Below, in pieces: positions 46,315 to 56,448 of a stretch of 64,000 nt of DNA. Location: contig NZ_CP061285.1 in assembly GCF_018687075.1 (NCBI RefSeq), positions 1,302,001 through 1,366,000 on the forward strand, in the 5' to 3' direction. The stretch comes from Polynucleobacter sp. MWH-UH35A. Lineage in GTDB: Bacteria > Pseudomonadota > Gammaproteobacteria > Burkholderiales > Burkholderiaceae. The notes under the pieces are model-generated. The model made no database searches. It was not told the DNA's origin and was given only the letters and a program-made list of their open reading frames with translations. Position numbers and translations under genes: made by a program. Positions within the stretch are counted from its first letter, which is position 1; each line of letters starts with the position of its first letter.

Positions 46315-48123
46315 TCAAAATGGTCTTGGTTGCTTGGTTTCAGAAACAGGAATGTATCTTCCTCCCAAAACGGTACCAATTACTGGAACATCCTTGATTT
46401 TCTCTTTTGGCACTGTCACAGGGTCTGCTGCCAGCACAGTAAAGTCAGCAAATTTCCCTGGCTCAATAGATCCAACCTTACTCTCAAGACCGAGAGCGTA
46501 TGCTGCATCGATTGTTACCATTTTCATCGCCTGCTCGGGAGTAATTGCTTCAGCTGGAGCCCATTTTTTATTCCCGGTATATAAACCCTGTCGAGTAACT
46601 ACAGACCATGCCTGAGTGAGCGGCGAAGGAGGTGTCACTGGTGTATCAGAGTGCAAGGTTACAGGAACACCTTCTCTTAACAACTGTCCAACCCTGGTTG
46701 GATATGATGCACGATCAGATCCAACCGTTTCAACTTGAAGACCAGCTCGATCATAAAAGTAGGAAGGATTAACACTTGCTATTGCGCCCAATACTTTCAT
46801 TTTCCGAACTACCGATGTAGAAGGCATGCCAAGATGCTCAAAAGTGAAACGATGGTCAAAACGAGGTTTCTGATCTTGCAATACTTGAAGCGCATTGGCC
46901 ACCTCAACATTACCTTCATTACCGTTCGAGTGCACATGGATCTGGAATCCAGCATCCCACCAAGGTTTTAATGTCTTCGCAAAGTCTTGGTAAGTTGGAT
47001 AAAACATGATTCCCTGATGACCATCGATGTAACCAGGGTTGTTCACTTTCATAGTGTTAGCCAAAAAAGCGTCATCATTAATAAATTTAATACCCTTATA
47101 AAAAAGGCGATCAGTACTTAATTTTTGCAATTCTTGCACCTGCGCTACAGCCTGGTCTCCGTATTTATCCACAAAAGGAACTGAATACGGAATTGCCTCA
47201 ATTCGTAGAGAGGTCAAGTCAGAGCTTGTAAATTTTTGCATTAACTTTTTTTCGGCTTCGATATCAAACATGCCAAAAGTTAACTCACTAGTAGTAGTAA
47301 TGCCCGCTTGCTGAGCAATATCGTTGGAATACATTAATGCTTTAGCAACTTTTTCGAGACTGAATAAATCTTTACCAGCATACTTAATAATCAGAGGGCT
47401 GGCAGATGCACCTAAAAATTGACCATTTAAACTGCCATCAGGATCAACACCGACACCAATCACCTTTTTTACTTCATCTGGATTAGGGAAATATTTTTTA
47501 AGTGCAGCGGAATTCAGAAAAATGTTGTGCTCAGAAGAGTCCCAAACAAATACCGGCCTTGTCGTAGAAACCTCATCCAAAAGCTGCCTATTGGGGATTT
47601 TCTTCATCGCAACAATGTCATAACCCCAGGCCAATAGCGGCTCATTCGGATTAGAAATTCCTGCAGAGTACTCCCTAAGCTTAGCAATAGCAGCTGACAA
47701 ATCTTTAACACCCGGAAATGGCTTACCCCAAGGACTTGGAAGCGGAAAATAGGTGATCGGATAGCTGGTGGATGTTAAACCACCCAATAATGGATGTTCA
47801 TGTGGATCCACAAATCCTGGGTAGATAACCTTGTCTGCAAATTGACGATTAATTTGGGTTGGGTATTTATCTGTCCAAGGTTTTAGATCATCCAAAGACC
47901 CAACTGAAAGTATCTTACCATCCGATACAGCAACTGCAGTAGCGACAGGATTAGAGGGATCCATGGTCACAACCTTCTTTGCTACGTAAACAGTAATATT
48001 TTTTGGGGTAGCCACTGCTGGCGGATCCAAAAACTCAGTTGCATTTGCACTTCCAAGTAAAGCCGCAGCAAGGCTTGCAAACAGAATGCGCTTACTCAAA
48101 ATATTTAACGTCTTAGCTTTCAT
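46315..48123 (-). CDS. Secreted YtcJ-type amidohydrolase
   Basis: About 602 residues. The ATG at 48123 is chosen because GGAGGTG stands 8 bp before it; the upstream ATG at 48135 is part of that ribosome-binding site. The signal peptide ends near GSANATEF. Metal site: DPHEHPLLGG, with the later HVHSNGNEGN and HSDTPVTPPS motifs; the C-terminus returns with VGSIEPGKFADFTVL. Same family as the enzymes at 0.2 kb and 48.3 kb, but only distantly alike, so the substrates probably differ. Confidence 0.87.
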   Translation of the reverse strand: MKAKTLNILSKRILFASLAAALLGSANATEFLDPPAVATPKNITVYVAKKVVTMDPSNPVATAVAVSDGKILSVGSLDDLKPWTDKYPTQINRQFADKVIYPGFVDPHEHPLLGGLTSTSYPITYFPLPSPWGKPFPGVKDLSAAIAKLREYSAGISNPNEPLLAWGYDIVAMKKIPNRQLLDEVSTTRPVFVWDSSEHNIFLNSAALKKYFPNPDEVKKVIGVGVDPDGSLNGQFLGASASPLIIKYAGKDLFSLEKVAKALMYSNDIAQQAGITTTSELTFGMFDIEAEKKLMQKFTSSDLTSLRIEAIPYSVPFVDKYGDQAVAQVQELQKLSTDRLFYKGIKFINDDAFLANTMKVNNPGYIDGHQGIMFYPTYQDFAKTLKPWWDAGFQIHVHSNGNEGNVEVANALQVLQDQKPRFDHRFTFEHLGMPSTSVVRKMKVLGAIASVNPSYFYDRAGLQVETVGSDRASYPTRVGQLLREGVPVTLHSDTPVTPPSPLTQAWSVVTRQGLYTGNKKWAPAEAITPEQAMKMVTIDAAYALGLESKVGSIEPGKFADFTVLAADPVTVPKEKIKDVPVIGTVLGGRYIPVSETKQPRPF

Positions 48124-48234
48124 ACACACCTCCATTGATAATCACTAAATCATAATTGATCACAAAACGAAGGTTTGAGTGTTTAGATTTTTGGCAAATC
48201 AGCACTAAGGGTTATCCCGAACTATCGGTTATGC

Positions 48235-48262
48235 AAAAGCCACCCTCGGGTGGCTTTTCTTT
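48235..48262. terminator. Bidirectional terminator, same stem family
   Basis: AAAAGCCACC-CTCG-GGTGGCTTTT, a perfect 10-bp stem with TCTTTT following. It lies between the stop of the third amidohydrolase and the start of the second. Confidence 0.88.
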
Positions 48263-48287
48263 TATTGCTACTAATCAATCAGACTAG

Positions 48288-49976
48288 CTACTGGAGAACG
48301 AATATATCTTTACCATTCTTAATAGTCTTCACAACTTGAATATCCTTAATTTCCATTGGATCGACCTTCAAAGGATTGCGATCGAGCTGCACCATATCAG
48401 CTAACTTGCCAGCAGTAATGCTGCCCTTTAAAGCTTCCTCTTTGTACTGATATGCAGTTACTGAGGTAAATCCGCGCAGAGCGGTATAGGGATCAATACG
48501 CTGATCAGAACCTAATGTGCTGCCCCCGTAAGTTTTGCGATTCACGGCAGTCCAAATCGTAAACAAAGCACTTGGACCAGATGATGGCGTGTCATTATGC
48601 AGACCAAATTGCATGCCCTTTGCCTTAGTCAAGTTGAGCGGAACCATATTGCTAGCCCTCTCGTCGCCCAGAATCTGTTTGTAAACATCGCCATACATCC
48701 AAATGTGGTTAGGCATGAACTGGGGAAGAATTTTATTGGCCTTATATTGGTCTAGTTGATCATCGCGAACAAAGAATGAGTGTGAAATCACCGTTCTACG
48801 ATCTTCAGTAACGCCTGTTGCCTGAACTGCCTTGGCAATTCCAGAAAGCGTCATATCAATACCAGCATCGCCATTGGAATAGCCGAAGTACTGAATATTT
48901 TTTTCGTAGGCTAACTTAGCGTATTTATCCACCAATCCCTGAGTGGCAACAGCCATGCCGCGCCAATCTTTTGGGAACCCTGTAGTAACGGCATAAGGTT
49001 TTGTGAAATAAGCCAAACGCAATTGTGGCGCACCATCTGTAGAAACCAATATTCCAGCAACCTTAAAGCCCCCGTCCCCCTTGGTATAGATTCCAAATGG
49101 GTAATCTTTATTTGTTACAAGCAATTGATCAACCACATCATTGGTAGGCAATGCAATCAGATCCAAACTAATCACATTGCGATCAACTGCCTGACGCATA
49201 TTAGCGATATCCTGAATCGTAGTTTCATAACTTTGCGCTGTAGTGTATCCATTAGAAGCGTAAATTTTTTCAGCCTTGCGATAGGTTTCCATCGTCAAAT
49301 CATGCGAATACTTGCCGAATACCTTCGCTGTTGCCTCCAAATTGGGATCACCAATTAACTCACCAGTCAGTTTTCCAGTTTTTGGATCAACTGGAAGCAT
49401 GCCCTGAGTTACCTTAGTGGCTTTGGAAAAACCCAACTTCTTCAAACCTGCGGTATTCACAATCCCAGTCAAAGTAGAAATATTGTTTACATATACCGGC
49501 TGATCTGGAAAAGCCGCATCCAACTGTGCAATGGTTAAAGGGCCATCTGATAGAAAGGCATCTGCATACTCAGATCCGATGATCCAGCCATTAAATGGTC
49601 GAGCCTCATTCTTGAGGCGGCTAATCAGCTCTTTAGTGGTATGTGGAGGCTTAGAAGAAAAATAACCTAGGTTAACGCTTAGGGTGTTTTGCGCAATCAA
49701 AGTAAAGTGTCCCCAAGCATCAATAAAACCAGGCAATAAGGTTTGACCTTTTAGATCATTCATCACCGCATTTGCCCCAGCCCCACTTAAAGCATCTTTC
49801 ATATTGCCTGCGTAGGCAATCTTTTTACCCTTCACAACAACAGCTTCAACATACTGTGGCTTATCACCTTCCATCGTCAGAATATCGCCGTTGAAATAAA
49901 CGCTTGTCGTATCCGCAAATACTTGAGTAGCAATCAAGAAAAAAGATGCGGTAAAGATATTTTTTAAGGTTTTCAT
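48288..49976 (-). CDS. Secreted YtcJ-type amidohydrolase
   Basis: About 562 residues when started at ATG 49976 (MKTLKNIFTASFFLIATQVFA), which gives a clean signal peptide; the frame continues 33 codons upstream without similarity. The first metal motif reads PGFIDAWGHFTL, where the usual His-x-His is reduced to a single His. Later come YSNGDAGIDM in place of HANGD, and HNDTPSSGPS. The missing first-site histidine and the altered middle motif suggest changed metal binding. The C-terminus has GSITAGKLADMVQL. Confidence 0.83.
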   Translation of the reverse strand: MKTLKNIFTASFFLIATQVFADTTSVYFNGDILTMEGDKPQYVEAVVVKGKKIAYAGNMKDALSGAGANAVMNDLKGQTLLPGFIDAWGHFTLIAQNTLSVNLGYFSSKPPHTTKELISRLKNEARPFNGWIIGSEYADAFLSDGPLTIAQLDAAFPDQPVYVNNISTLTGIVNTAGLKKLGFSKATKVTQGMLPVDPKTGKLTGELIGDPNLEATAKVFGKYSHDLTMETYRKAEKIYASNGYTTAQSYETTIQDIANMRQAVDRNVISLDLIALPTNDVVDQLLVTNKDYPFGIYTKGDGGFKVAGILVSTDGAPQLRLAYFTKPYAVTTGFPKDWRGMAVATQGLVDKYAKLAYEKNIQYFGYSNGDAGIDMTLSGIAKAVQATGVTEDRRTVISHSFFVRDDQLDQYKANKILPQFMPNHIWMYGDVYKQILGDERASNMVPLNLTKAKGMQFGLHNDTPSSGPSALFTIWTAVNRKTYGGSTLGSDQRIDPYTALRGFTSVTAYQYKEEALKGSITAGKLADMVQLDRNPLKVDPMEIKDIQVVKTIKNGKDIFVLQ

Positions 49977-50075
49977 AGGCGAATTGATCTTATTGGATAG
50001 AGAGGACACCAGATTGGGTGATAGAACGATCATAACAAACAGTAAAGGCTTGCCCCTTAGGACAAAATCCGACAA

Positions 50076-50258
50076 TTAATCATCCCAAGGAAATCGAGCA
50101 CGAGATAGCTCTTCCATGATCTCTCGCTTACTGCGTCCAGATTTCCTAGGGTGGCCAGAATCCTGCCTATCTGCAGTCTCACGATCCAAAGAGCCCTCCG
50201 TTTGCTCACGCTTGAGCTCTGCTTTGTTATCGGATTCTGGATTGGAATGATTAGTCAT
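50076..50258 (-). CDS. Small charged hypothetical protein
   Basis: A 60-residue hydrophilic protein, probably disordered over its first 40 residues, ending in a short amphipathic part REIMEELSRARFPWDD. It ends one base before the next coding stretch and follows the VOC gene by 28 bp. The C-terminal acidic tail suggests a conserved small protein; function unknown. Confidence 0.6.
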   Translation of the reverse strand: MTNHSNPESDNKAELKREQTEGSLDRETADRQDSGHPRKSGRSKREIMEELSRARFPWDD

Positions 50259-50286
50259 AAAGAAGCTTGAACCAATAGATGATCGG

Positions 50287-50679
50287 TCAAATTAATTCAG
50301 AGATTTCAATCAGGTTCTGATCTGGATCACGGATGTATACAGAGTTAATCTTCTGTGTAGCACCAGTACGAATGACCGGCCCTTCAATAATTGGCCATCC
50401 TTCGGCCCTGAGTTTTTCAATAACTTGCTCAAGGGGGCGATCAGCAATAAAGCAAAGATCAAGCGCTCCAGGAGTTGGGATGTCTGCCTTGGGCTCAAAC
50501 TCTTTACCCTTGATATGCAGGTTAATCTTTTGATTGCCAAACTTAAAAGCTTTGCGCTCGACTGGTGGAGTGCCACCGATAAAGGATTCCAGTTTCATTC
50601 CCATCACGCGGGTATAAAAATCGACACATTCAACTTCCTTAGCTGTAGTCAAAACCAAATGATCTAAATGATCAATCAT
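50287..50679 (-). CDS. VOC-superfamily (glyoxalase/dioxygenase) protein
   Basis: A 130-residue protein of the vicinal-oxygen-chelate fold. The paired beta-alpha-beta-beta-beta modules are visible: HLVLTTAKEVECVDFYTRVMGMKLE with metal His8, and the second half ending in VYIRDPDQNLIEIS with the metal Glu. Reaction not assignable. It is 14 bp behind the HMG-CoA-lyase-like gene, so co-transcribed with it. Confidence 0.87.
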   Translation of the reverse strand: MIDHLDHLVLTTAKEVECVDFYTRVMGMKLESFIGGTPPVERKAFKFGNQKINLHIKGKEFEPKADIPTPGALDLCFIADRPLEQVIEKLRAEGWPIIEGPVIRTGATQKINSVYIRDPDQNLIEISELI

Positions 50680-50693
50680 GATGAGCCTTCTTC

Positions 50694-51629
50694 TTATTGG
50701 GCACGACGTAGTTCGTCTACGTAACTTGGCTCTGGATGCAAAGTAAAGGTGCTACCTGCCTTAGCGACTTGGCCGGGGACTTCATGCCCCACAATCTTTG
50801 GCAACTCTCTGGCCAGCTCTAATAATTTAGGAATATTCATACCAGTGTCGTAGCCCATGGCATCGAGCATGTGAATAGCATCTTCACTGGAAATATTGCC
50901 ACTTGCTCCAGGGGCATATGGACAGCCGCCCAATCCGCCTAATGAGCCATCAAAGCGAACAATACCTGATTGCACGGCAGCCAATAGATTAGCTAAGCCC
51001 ATACCCCTGGTGTTATGAAAATGCAGGGTCAGCTGCATATTAGGAAAATGCTTTTGCAATGACTCACTCATTTTTTTAACTTGGTCTGGATTGGCCATAC
51101 CTGTTGTATCGCAAATGGTAAGACCTCGCACACCCAAATCAGCAAAGCGTTGTGCAAAGCTTTCTACAACGGATTGCGGAACTTCGCCCTCCATAGGGCA
51201 ACCGAAGCATGTGGAGAGAGAAACATTAATTGGCGTTCTGCCATCAACGTACTTGATCACTTCAGCCAAGCCTGTAAAACTCTTTTCTCGACCCATTCGT
51301 AAATTGGCTAGGTTATGTGTCTCAGAGGTAGACATCACTAGGTTGAATTCATCGGCCTTAGATTCAAAGGCGCGCTCTGCACCTCTTAAATTAGGCACTA
51401 GTACGGTGTACTCCACACCTGGAACTCGCTGAATACGGCCCATCACTTCTTCTGCATCACGTAGCATTGGAATTGCTTTAGGAGAAGTAAATGAAGTCAC
51501 TTCAATCTTGGCAAAGCCACATTCACTCAGTGCATCAATCAACCTAACTTTGTCATCTGTCGGAATAAAGTTGGGCTCAATCTGAAAGCCATCCCTAGTG
51601 ACAACGTCGTTGAAATAAATTCTGGTCAT
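50694..51629 (-). CDS. Hydroxymethylglutaryl-CoA lyase-family enzyme
   Basis: A 311-residue TIM-barrel lyase. The N-terminal motif is DVVTRDGFQ (metal Asp and catalytic Arg), HFHNTRG supplies metal histidines, and the active-site cysteine loop is LGGLGGCPYAPGASGN. The enzyme cleaves HMG-CoA, or a related 3-hydroxy-3-methyl acyl-CoA such as citramalyl-CoA, to acetyl-CoA or pyruvate and a keto acid. The CaiB-type CoA transferase just upstream (64 bp) suggests activation of a diacid before cleavage. Confidence 0.9.
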   Translation of the reverse strand: MTRIYFNDVVTRDGFQIEPNFIPTDDKVRLIDALSECGFAKIEVTSFTSPKAIPMLRDAEEVMGRIQRVPGVEYTVLVPNLRGAERAFESKADEFNLVMSTSETHNLANLRMGREKSFTGLAEVIKYVDGRTPINVSLSTCFGCPMEGEVPQSVVESFAQRFADLGVRGLTICDTTGMANPDQVKKMSESLQKHFPNMQLTLHFHNTRGMGLANLLAAVQSGIVRFDGSLGGLGGCPYAPGASGNISSEDAIHMLDAMGYDTGMNIPKLLELARELPKIVGHEVPGQVAKAGSTFTLHPEPSYVDELRRAQ

Positions 51630-51692
51630 ATTATTTTCTTCTTAGTCTCTTTACTTATTTATCTTTTTTTATTTTTGTATCTGCTTTTATTT

Positions 51693-52886
51693 TCACTTAG
51701 TAAATGCAATACCGCGCGCTTTTAATGAGGCTACTTGGTCATCACTTAAACCGATGCTCTTGAGGATCTCCTCGGTATTTTGACCAATATCAGGAGCAAG
51801 CGTCTTAATTGAACCTGGTGTGCGAGATAACTTTGGAATGACCCCAGGCACATCGACCTTGCTGCCATCCTTCATTTGAATGGTCTGAATATTTTCTCTC
51901 GCCTTGTAATGTGGATCGCTGGCGATATCAGCCACGGTATAAATACGTCCCGCTGGTACGGCAGCAGAATCTAATGCCTCCAAAGCCTTGCTTGTACTAA
52001 CTGTTTTAGTCCATTCGCCAATGGCCTGATCAAGTTCAGTTACCCGCTTCACGCGACCCTCATTATTTTCCAGCTGGGGATCGCTGCCTAAATCATCTCG
52101 CCCAATAACAGTCATCAGACGCTTAAAGATGCTATCGCCATTGCCAGCTACTAATACATAGCCTCCATCGGCACACTGGTAAGCATTGGTTGGTGCAATA
52201 CCGGGCAAGGCGCTACCAGCAGCTTGTCGCACTTCACCAAATGCGCTGTATTCAGGTAACAAACTTTCCATGCAATTGAAGACTGCTTCATACAGAGCAA
52301 TATCAATAATTTGACCTTTGCCACTGTTATGCCGCTCTTGCAGTGCTAATAAAATACCAATCACGCCATGCAAAGATGCCAAGGTATCCCCAATACTGAT
52401 GCCTACGCGGACCGGCACCCTACCAGGCTCTGCAGTGAGATGGCGCAAACCACCCATCGCTTCAGCAACAACACCAAACCCAGGCTTATCTCTGTATGGC
52501 CCAGTCTGACCGTAGCCACTAATACGCAGAACAATTAACTTGGGATTGAGTTCGAGCAGCTTTACTGGATTAAGACCCCAGCTCTCTAAAGTGCCTGGAC
52601 GAAAGTTTTCAATTAATACATCCGCCTCTTTAATTAGAGTTCTAACAATATCCTGAGCTTCCGCCTCTTTTAAGTCTAAAGAGAGTGAGCGTTTATTGCG
52701 TGACTGTACTTGCCACCAAATAGAAGTGCCATCTTTTAACAGTCGCCACTTACGCAAAGCATCGCCAACTTTAGGCGGCTCGATCTTGACGACATCAGCC
52801 CCAAAGTCTGCCAATGTTTTAGCGGCGAATGGTCCAGCAATGAGCTGCCCCATTTCTACGACTTTTAACTTAGATAACGGCTCCAT
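51693..52886 (-). CDS. CaiB/BaiF-type CoA transferase (class III)
   Basis: A 397-residue family III CoA transferase. N-terminal motif VVEMGQLIAGPFAAKTLADFGADVVKIE, then the LENFRPG and GYGQTGPYRDKPGFG segments; the catalytic aspartate follows in the ISIGDTLASLHG segment. Members exchange CoA between carboxylic acids such as succinate and itaconate/citramalate or oxalate. With the lyase downstream, a short dicarboxylate (itaconate or citramalate) breakdown route is plausible. Confidence 0.9.
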   Translation of the reverse strand: MEPLSKLKVVEMGQLIAGPFAAKTLADFGADVVKIEPPKVGDALRKWRLLKDGTSIWWQVQSRNKRSLSLDLKEAEAQDIVRTLIKEADVLIENFRPGTLESWGLNPVKLLELNPKLIVLRISGYGQTGPYRDKPGFGVVAEAMGGLRHLTAEPGRVPVRVGISIGDTLASLHGVIGILLALQERHNSGKGQIIDIALYEAVFNCMESLLPEYSAFGEVRQAAGSALPGIAPTNAYQCADGGYVLVAGNGDSIFKRLMTVIGRDDLGSDPQLENNEGRVKRVTELDQAIGEWTKTVSTSKALEALDSAAVPAGRIYTVADIASDPHYKARENIQTIQMKDGSKVDVPGVIPKLSRTPGSIKTLAPDIGQNTEEILKSIGLSDDQVASLKARGIAFTK

Positions 52887-53016
52887 GACATCCCCTGAAA
52901 TATGCTTTTTGCAAATTCACCCTTCTTAGTGAGGGCTATTTATTGCTATTGATTGCTATTTTATGGTCTATCTCTGTCTTTTGCGTAGTGATGGTGGAAT
53001 ACGTTAATTGATTGCA

Positions 53017-53340
53017 CTAGCCAGATGATTTAGCGATGAAAAAAGCCCTGGGCACCGGTGTGCACCATACTACGCCATCACCCATATGCCCTGTCTGGCA
53101 TACAGCGACAATTTTATCCATCAAGGCTTCAGCGATCTCTGCATTGCAAACGATTTCAATTCTTACCTTTGCTGAGTAGTCAGTAAGCTCATCTTTAATA
53201 TTTGCTTTGTTGGTCTTAGAAGGCGCACTACAGCCCTCCACTTTAGCAACAGTCATTCCTGGGAATCCTGGGGTTTCCATCAAAGCTGCTCGAAGAGCGG
53301 CCAATTTATTGGGGCGTATCACTGCCTTTACTTCCATCAT
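53017..53340 (-). CDS. PII-like protein linked to heavy-metal efflux (PII-NG type)
   Basis: A 107-residue PII-fold protein. It has the N-terminal KAVIRPNKLAALRAAL and the family's GHMGDGVVW in place of the [10 protein letters not shown] signature, while the T-loop is replaced by a segment with CSAPSKTNK and lacks the uridylylation tyrosine. PII proteins of this kind are known to sit beside CusA-type efflux genes. Its ATG overlaps the RND stop codon (ATGA), so it is made together with the pump and probably regulates it. Confidence 0.85.
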   Translation of the reverse strand: MMEVKAVIRPNKLAALRAALMETPGFPGMTVAKVEGCSAPSKTNKANIKDELTDYSAKVRIEIVCNAEIAEALMDKIVAVCQTGHMGDGVVWCTPVPRAFFIAKSSG

Positions 53341-56300
53341 GGTTCCACCTCTTTATCCTCAAACCATCTATATAGAACAGGTAACACTAATAAAGTTAAT
53401 GCTGTGGAGGTAATCAACCCAGCAATCACTACAGCAGCTAAAGGACGGGTTACCTCAGAACCAGGGCCGCCCGAGAACAGCATCGGTACAAGTGCCAACA
53501 TCGCTACAGATGCTGTCATCATGACCGGCCTAAAACGATGATGACAACCATTTAGCAATGCTTCCTCCATGCTATAGCCATCCTCACGTAATTGCTTAAT
53601 GAAAGATATCAGCACCACCCCATTAAGGACCGCAATACCCCATAAGTTAATAAATCCTACCGCCGCCGGTACCGATAAGTACTCACCAGTAATAAATAAG
53701 CCAAACACGCCGCCAATCGACGCAAATGGTAGAACCAAAATAATGAGGCCTGCCAAGCGGATTGACTTAAACAACATAAACAACAAGAAGAATATCGCTA
53801 GCACAGTCAATGGAATGATGATCATCAAGCGTGCCATTGCTCTTTGCATGTTTTCAAACTGACCGCCCCACTGCAGGGTATAACCTTGGGGCAACTCCAC
53901 ATTCTTAGCAATTAACTCTTGGGCCTCTTTAACAAAACCACCTAGGTCACGCCCATCCACATTAACACCCACCACTAAACGACGTTTACCCGACTCTCTT
54001 GAGATTTGTGCAGGGCCTTCTACTAAAGAAATTTCTGCCAAATCCCTCATGAGTACCTGAGCCCCATCTGGCGAGTGCAGAATAATATTTTCAATAGCAT
54101 CAATATTGTTTCTATAAGGACTTGGGTAGCGCAATACCAATGGGAAGCGGCGCTCTCCCTCGTAGATCGTGCTGGCTTGCTTACCGCCAATAGCAGTTTC
54201 AATTACCTCATTCACATCAGAGACATTAATGCCATAACGCGCGATGGCATCACGATCGATTTTGATATTAAGATAGTTCTGACCAGATGCCTGTTCAATG
54301 CGTAGGTCATTACTACCCTTCATCTTGGTTAAGATTTGACCAATCTGAGAGCCTAATTTTTGCAACACCGCAAGATCATCACCAAAGATTTTGACTGCTA
54401 CTTGTGAGCGCACCCCAGAAACCATCTCATCCACCCTAGCAGCAATCGGTTGAGAAATAGCCAATTCAATGCCGGGTAAGGTTTTAAGCTTTTCACGAAT
54501 TTGCTGCGCAATCTCTTCCTGACTCAGACTTCTATCGCCTAAAGGCTTGAGCGTCACAATCGGATCAGACTCATTTGGCTGCCCAGGATCTGCTGGTGAT
54601 TCACCTTTACCTAAACGGGAAACTGCCATCTCCACCCCTGGAATAGTCATGATGCGTTTAATTGCCTCAAACTCCAGCTTGATAGATTCATCCAAGGAAA
54701 TATTAGGAGCACGCACAATCACTGGGGTAATTGATCCTTCTTGCATCACCGGAATAAATGCTTTTCCCAGGAATACAAAACCAATCAGACTAATGCCTAG
54801 GGCATTAATGGCACGCTTTACAACCAATTTAGGATTAGCCAAACACCAATGCAACCAGCGCTCATAGGGAGCGCGCATTTTTTTGACAATCTTGGTATCG
54901 TCTTCGCCGCCACCCTTGAGGATGTAGGAGCACAAAACTGGTGACAAAGTAAACGACAGAATCAATGAGATAGTTAAGGCGATGGCAATCGTAATCGCCA
55001 TCGGAGCAAACATCTTGCCCTCCATACCCTCCAATGAGAGTAGCGGCATAAAGACCAAAATGATGATGCCCACACCAAATAGCACTGGCTTACCAACTTC
55101 AGATGCCGCCTCTAAGATGATCCTGTTTTTAGACTCACCAGATTTGAGTCGCTCACCCAATTTAGCGAAGGTGTTCTCCACCACCACGACGGAACCGTCC
55201 ACCATGATGCCAATCGCAATTGCAAGACCACCCAGTGACATCAGGTTTGCCGATATACCGTAACGGTTCATCACCAAGAATGTGAGCAATGGCGTCAATA
55301 ACAAGGTAGCCACTACGATCAAGGATGAGCGCACGTCACCCAAGAAAAGAAATAGCAAAATAATGACAAGAATGACGCCTTCAATCAGCACTTTTGCTAC
55401 GTTAAACATGGCTGCATTCACTAAATCAGTACGGTCATAGAAAGGCACAATCTGTAACCCATCAGGCAAGAGCTTGCCTTCATTGATTTCTGCAACCTTG
55501 AGCTTGATACGGTTGACCACTTCACGTGCATTACCACCGCGGATCATCTGTATGATGCCGGCAACACTCTCGGTATAGCCATTCTTAATAGCGGCACCCT
55601 GGCGAATCTCACTGCCCATGGCGACCTCAGCTACGTTCTTCACATATACCGGAATACCTTTTACTTCTTTTAAGATAATCTTGCCAATATCTTCTGGCTT
55701 AGTAATTAAACCCAGACCACGAATCAGATAGCGTTCTGCATAGGTTGGGAGTTGTCCACCACCAGAGTTAGCATTGTTTCTGGCAAGGGCTTGATAAACC
55801 TCATGCAAGCTAATCTGATAATGCCGTAAACGTTCAGGATTGACCAATACTTGATACTCTCTTGCATAACCCCCTTGCGTATTGATCTCGGCTACACCCG
55901 GAATAGAACGCAACATCGGGCGCACAATCCAATCCTGCACAGCGCGTCGATCAGAAAGCTCATCAACAGAAAGTTCACGATGGCGATCTGAGGGATGATC
56001 CAGCGTGTATTGATAAACCTCACCTAAACCAGTAGAAGGAGGAGCCAACACTGGAGTGATACCCACTGGCATCTTAGAGGCTACTTCAATCAATCGCTCG
56101 GTAACTAATTGACGAGCAAAGTAAATATCGGTTTTTTCAGTAAACACCAGAGTGATTACGGAGATGCCATTCCGATTCAAAGATCGCATCTCTGTCAAAC
56201 CAGGCAAACCTGTCATTCCCAATTCAATTGGGATGGTGACAAAACGCTCGACCTCTTCTGGAGATTTACCAGGAGCTTCCGCGGCAACTTGCACTTGGAC

Positions 56301-56432
56301 GTTGGTGACATCCGGAAACGCATCTACAGACAATCGTTTCGTAGCCATTAGCCCAGCAATAAGCAATACGATGGCAATAATCGCCACCAACAAGCGTTGC
56401 TGTAAGGAAAGACGAACGATTCTTTCAACCAT
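53337..56432 (-). CDS. Heavy-metal efflux RND pump (CusA/CzcA family)
   Basis: A 1031-residue inner-membrane RND transporter with twelve membrane helices and two large periplasmic loops. Family marks: N-terminal FPDVTNVQVQVAAEAPGKSPEEVE, the TM4 segment GLAIAIGIMVDGSVVVVENTF and RVDEMVSGVRSQVAVKIFGDD. TM4 lacks the extra aspartate (DFG) of Zn/Co/Cd CzcA-type pumps. Metal specificity therefore cannot be set; Cu/Ag-like or another metal is possible. It is the third gene of an OMF-MFP-RND-PII operon. Confidence 0.92.
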   Translation of the reverse strand: MVERIVRLSLQQRLLVAIIAIVLLIAGLMATKRLSVDAFPDVTNVQVQVAAEAPGKSPEEVERFVTIPIELGMTGLPGLTEMRSLNRNGISVITLVFTEKTDIYFARQLVTERLIEVASKMPVGITPVLAPPSTGLGEVYQYTLDHPSDRHRELSVDELSDRRAVQDWIVRPMLRSIPGVAEINTQGGYAREYQVLVNPERLRHYQISLHEVYQALARNNANSGGGQLPTYAERYLIRGLGLITKPEDIGKIILKEVKGIPVYVKNVAEVAMGSEIRQGAAIKNGYTESVAGIIQMIRGGNAREVVNRIKLKVAEINEGKLLPDGLQIVPFYDRTDLVNAAMFNVAKVLIEGVILVIILLFLFLGDVRSSLIVVATLLLTPLLTFLVMNRYGISANLMSLGGLAIAIGIMVDGSVVVVENTFAKLGERLKSGESKNRIILEAASEVGKPVLFGVGIIILVFMPLLSLEGMEGKMFAPMAITIAIALTISLILSFTLSPVLCSYILKGGGEDDTKIVKKMRAPYERWLHWCLANPKLVVKRAINALGISLIGFVFLGKAFIPVMQEGSITPVIVRAPNISLDESIKLEFEAIKRIMTIPGVEMAVSRLGKGESPADPGQPNESDPIVTLKPLGDRSLSQEEIAQQIREKLKTLPGIELAISQPIAARVDEMVSGVRSQVAVKIFGDDLAVLQKLGSQIGQILTKMKGSNDLRIEQASGQNYLNIKIDRDAIARYGINVSDVNEVIETAIGGKQASTIYEGERRFPLVLRYPSPYRNNIDAIENIILHSPDGAQVLMRDLAEISLVEGPAQISRESGKRRLVVGVNVDGRDLGGFVKEAQELIAKNVELPQGYTLQWGGQFENMQRAMARLMIIIPLTVLAIFFLLFMLFKSIRLAGLIILVLPFASIGGVFGLFITGEYLSVPAAVGFINLWGIAVLNGVVLISFIKQLREDGYSMEEALLNGCHHRFRPVMMTASVAMLALVPMLFSGGPGSEVTRPLAAVVIAGLITSTALTLLVLPVLYRWFEDKEVEP

Positions 56433-56448
56433 TTAGCTTGTCCACTGC

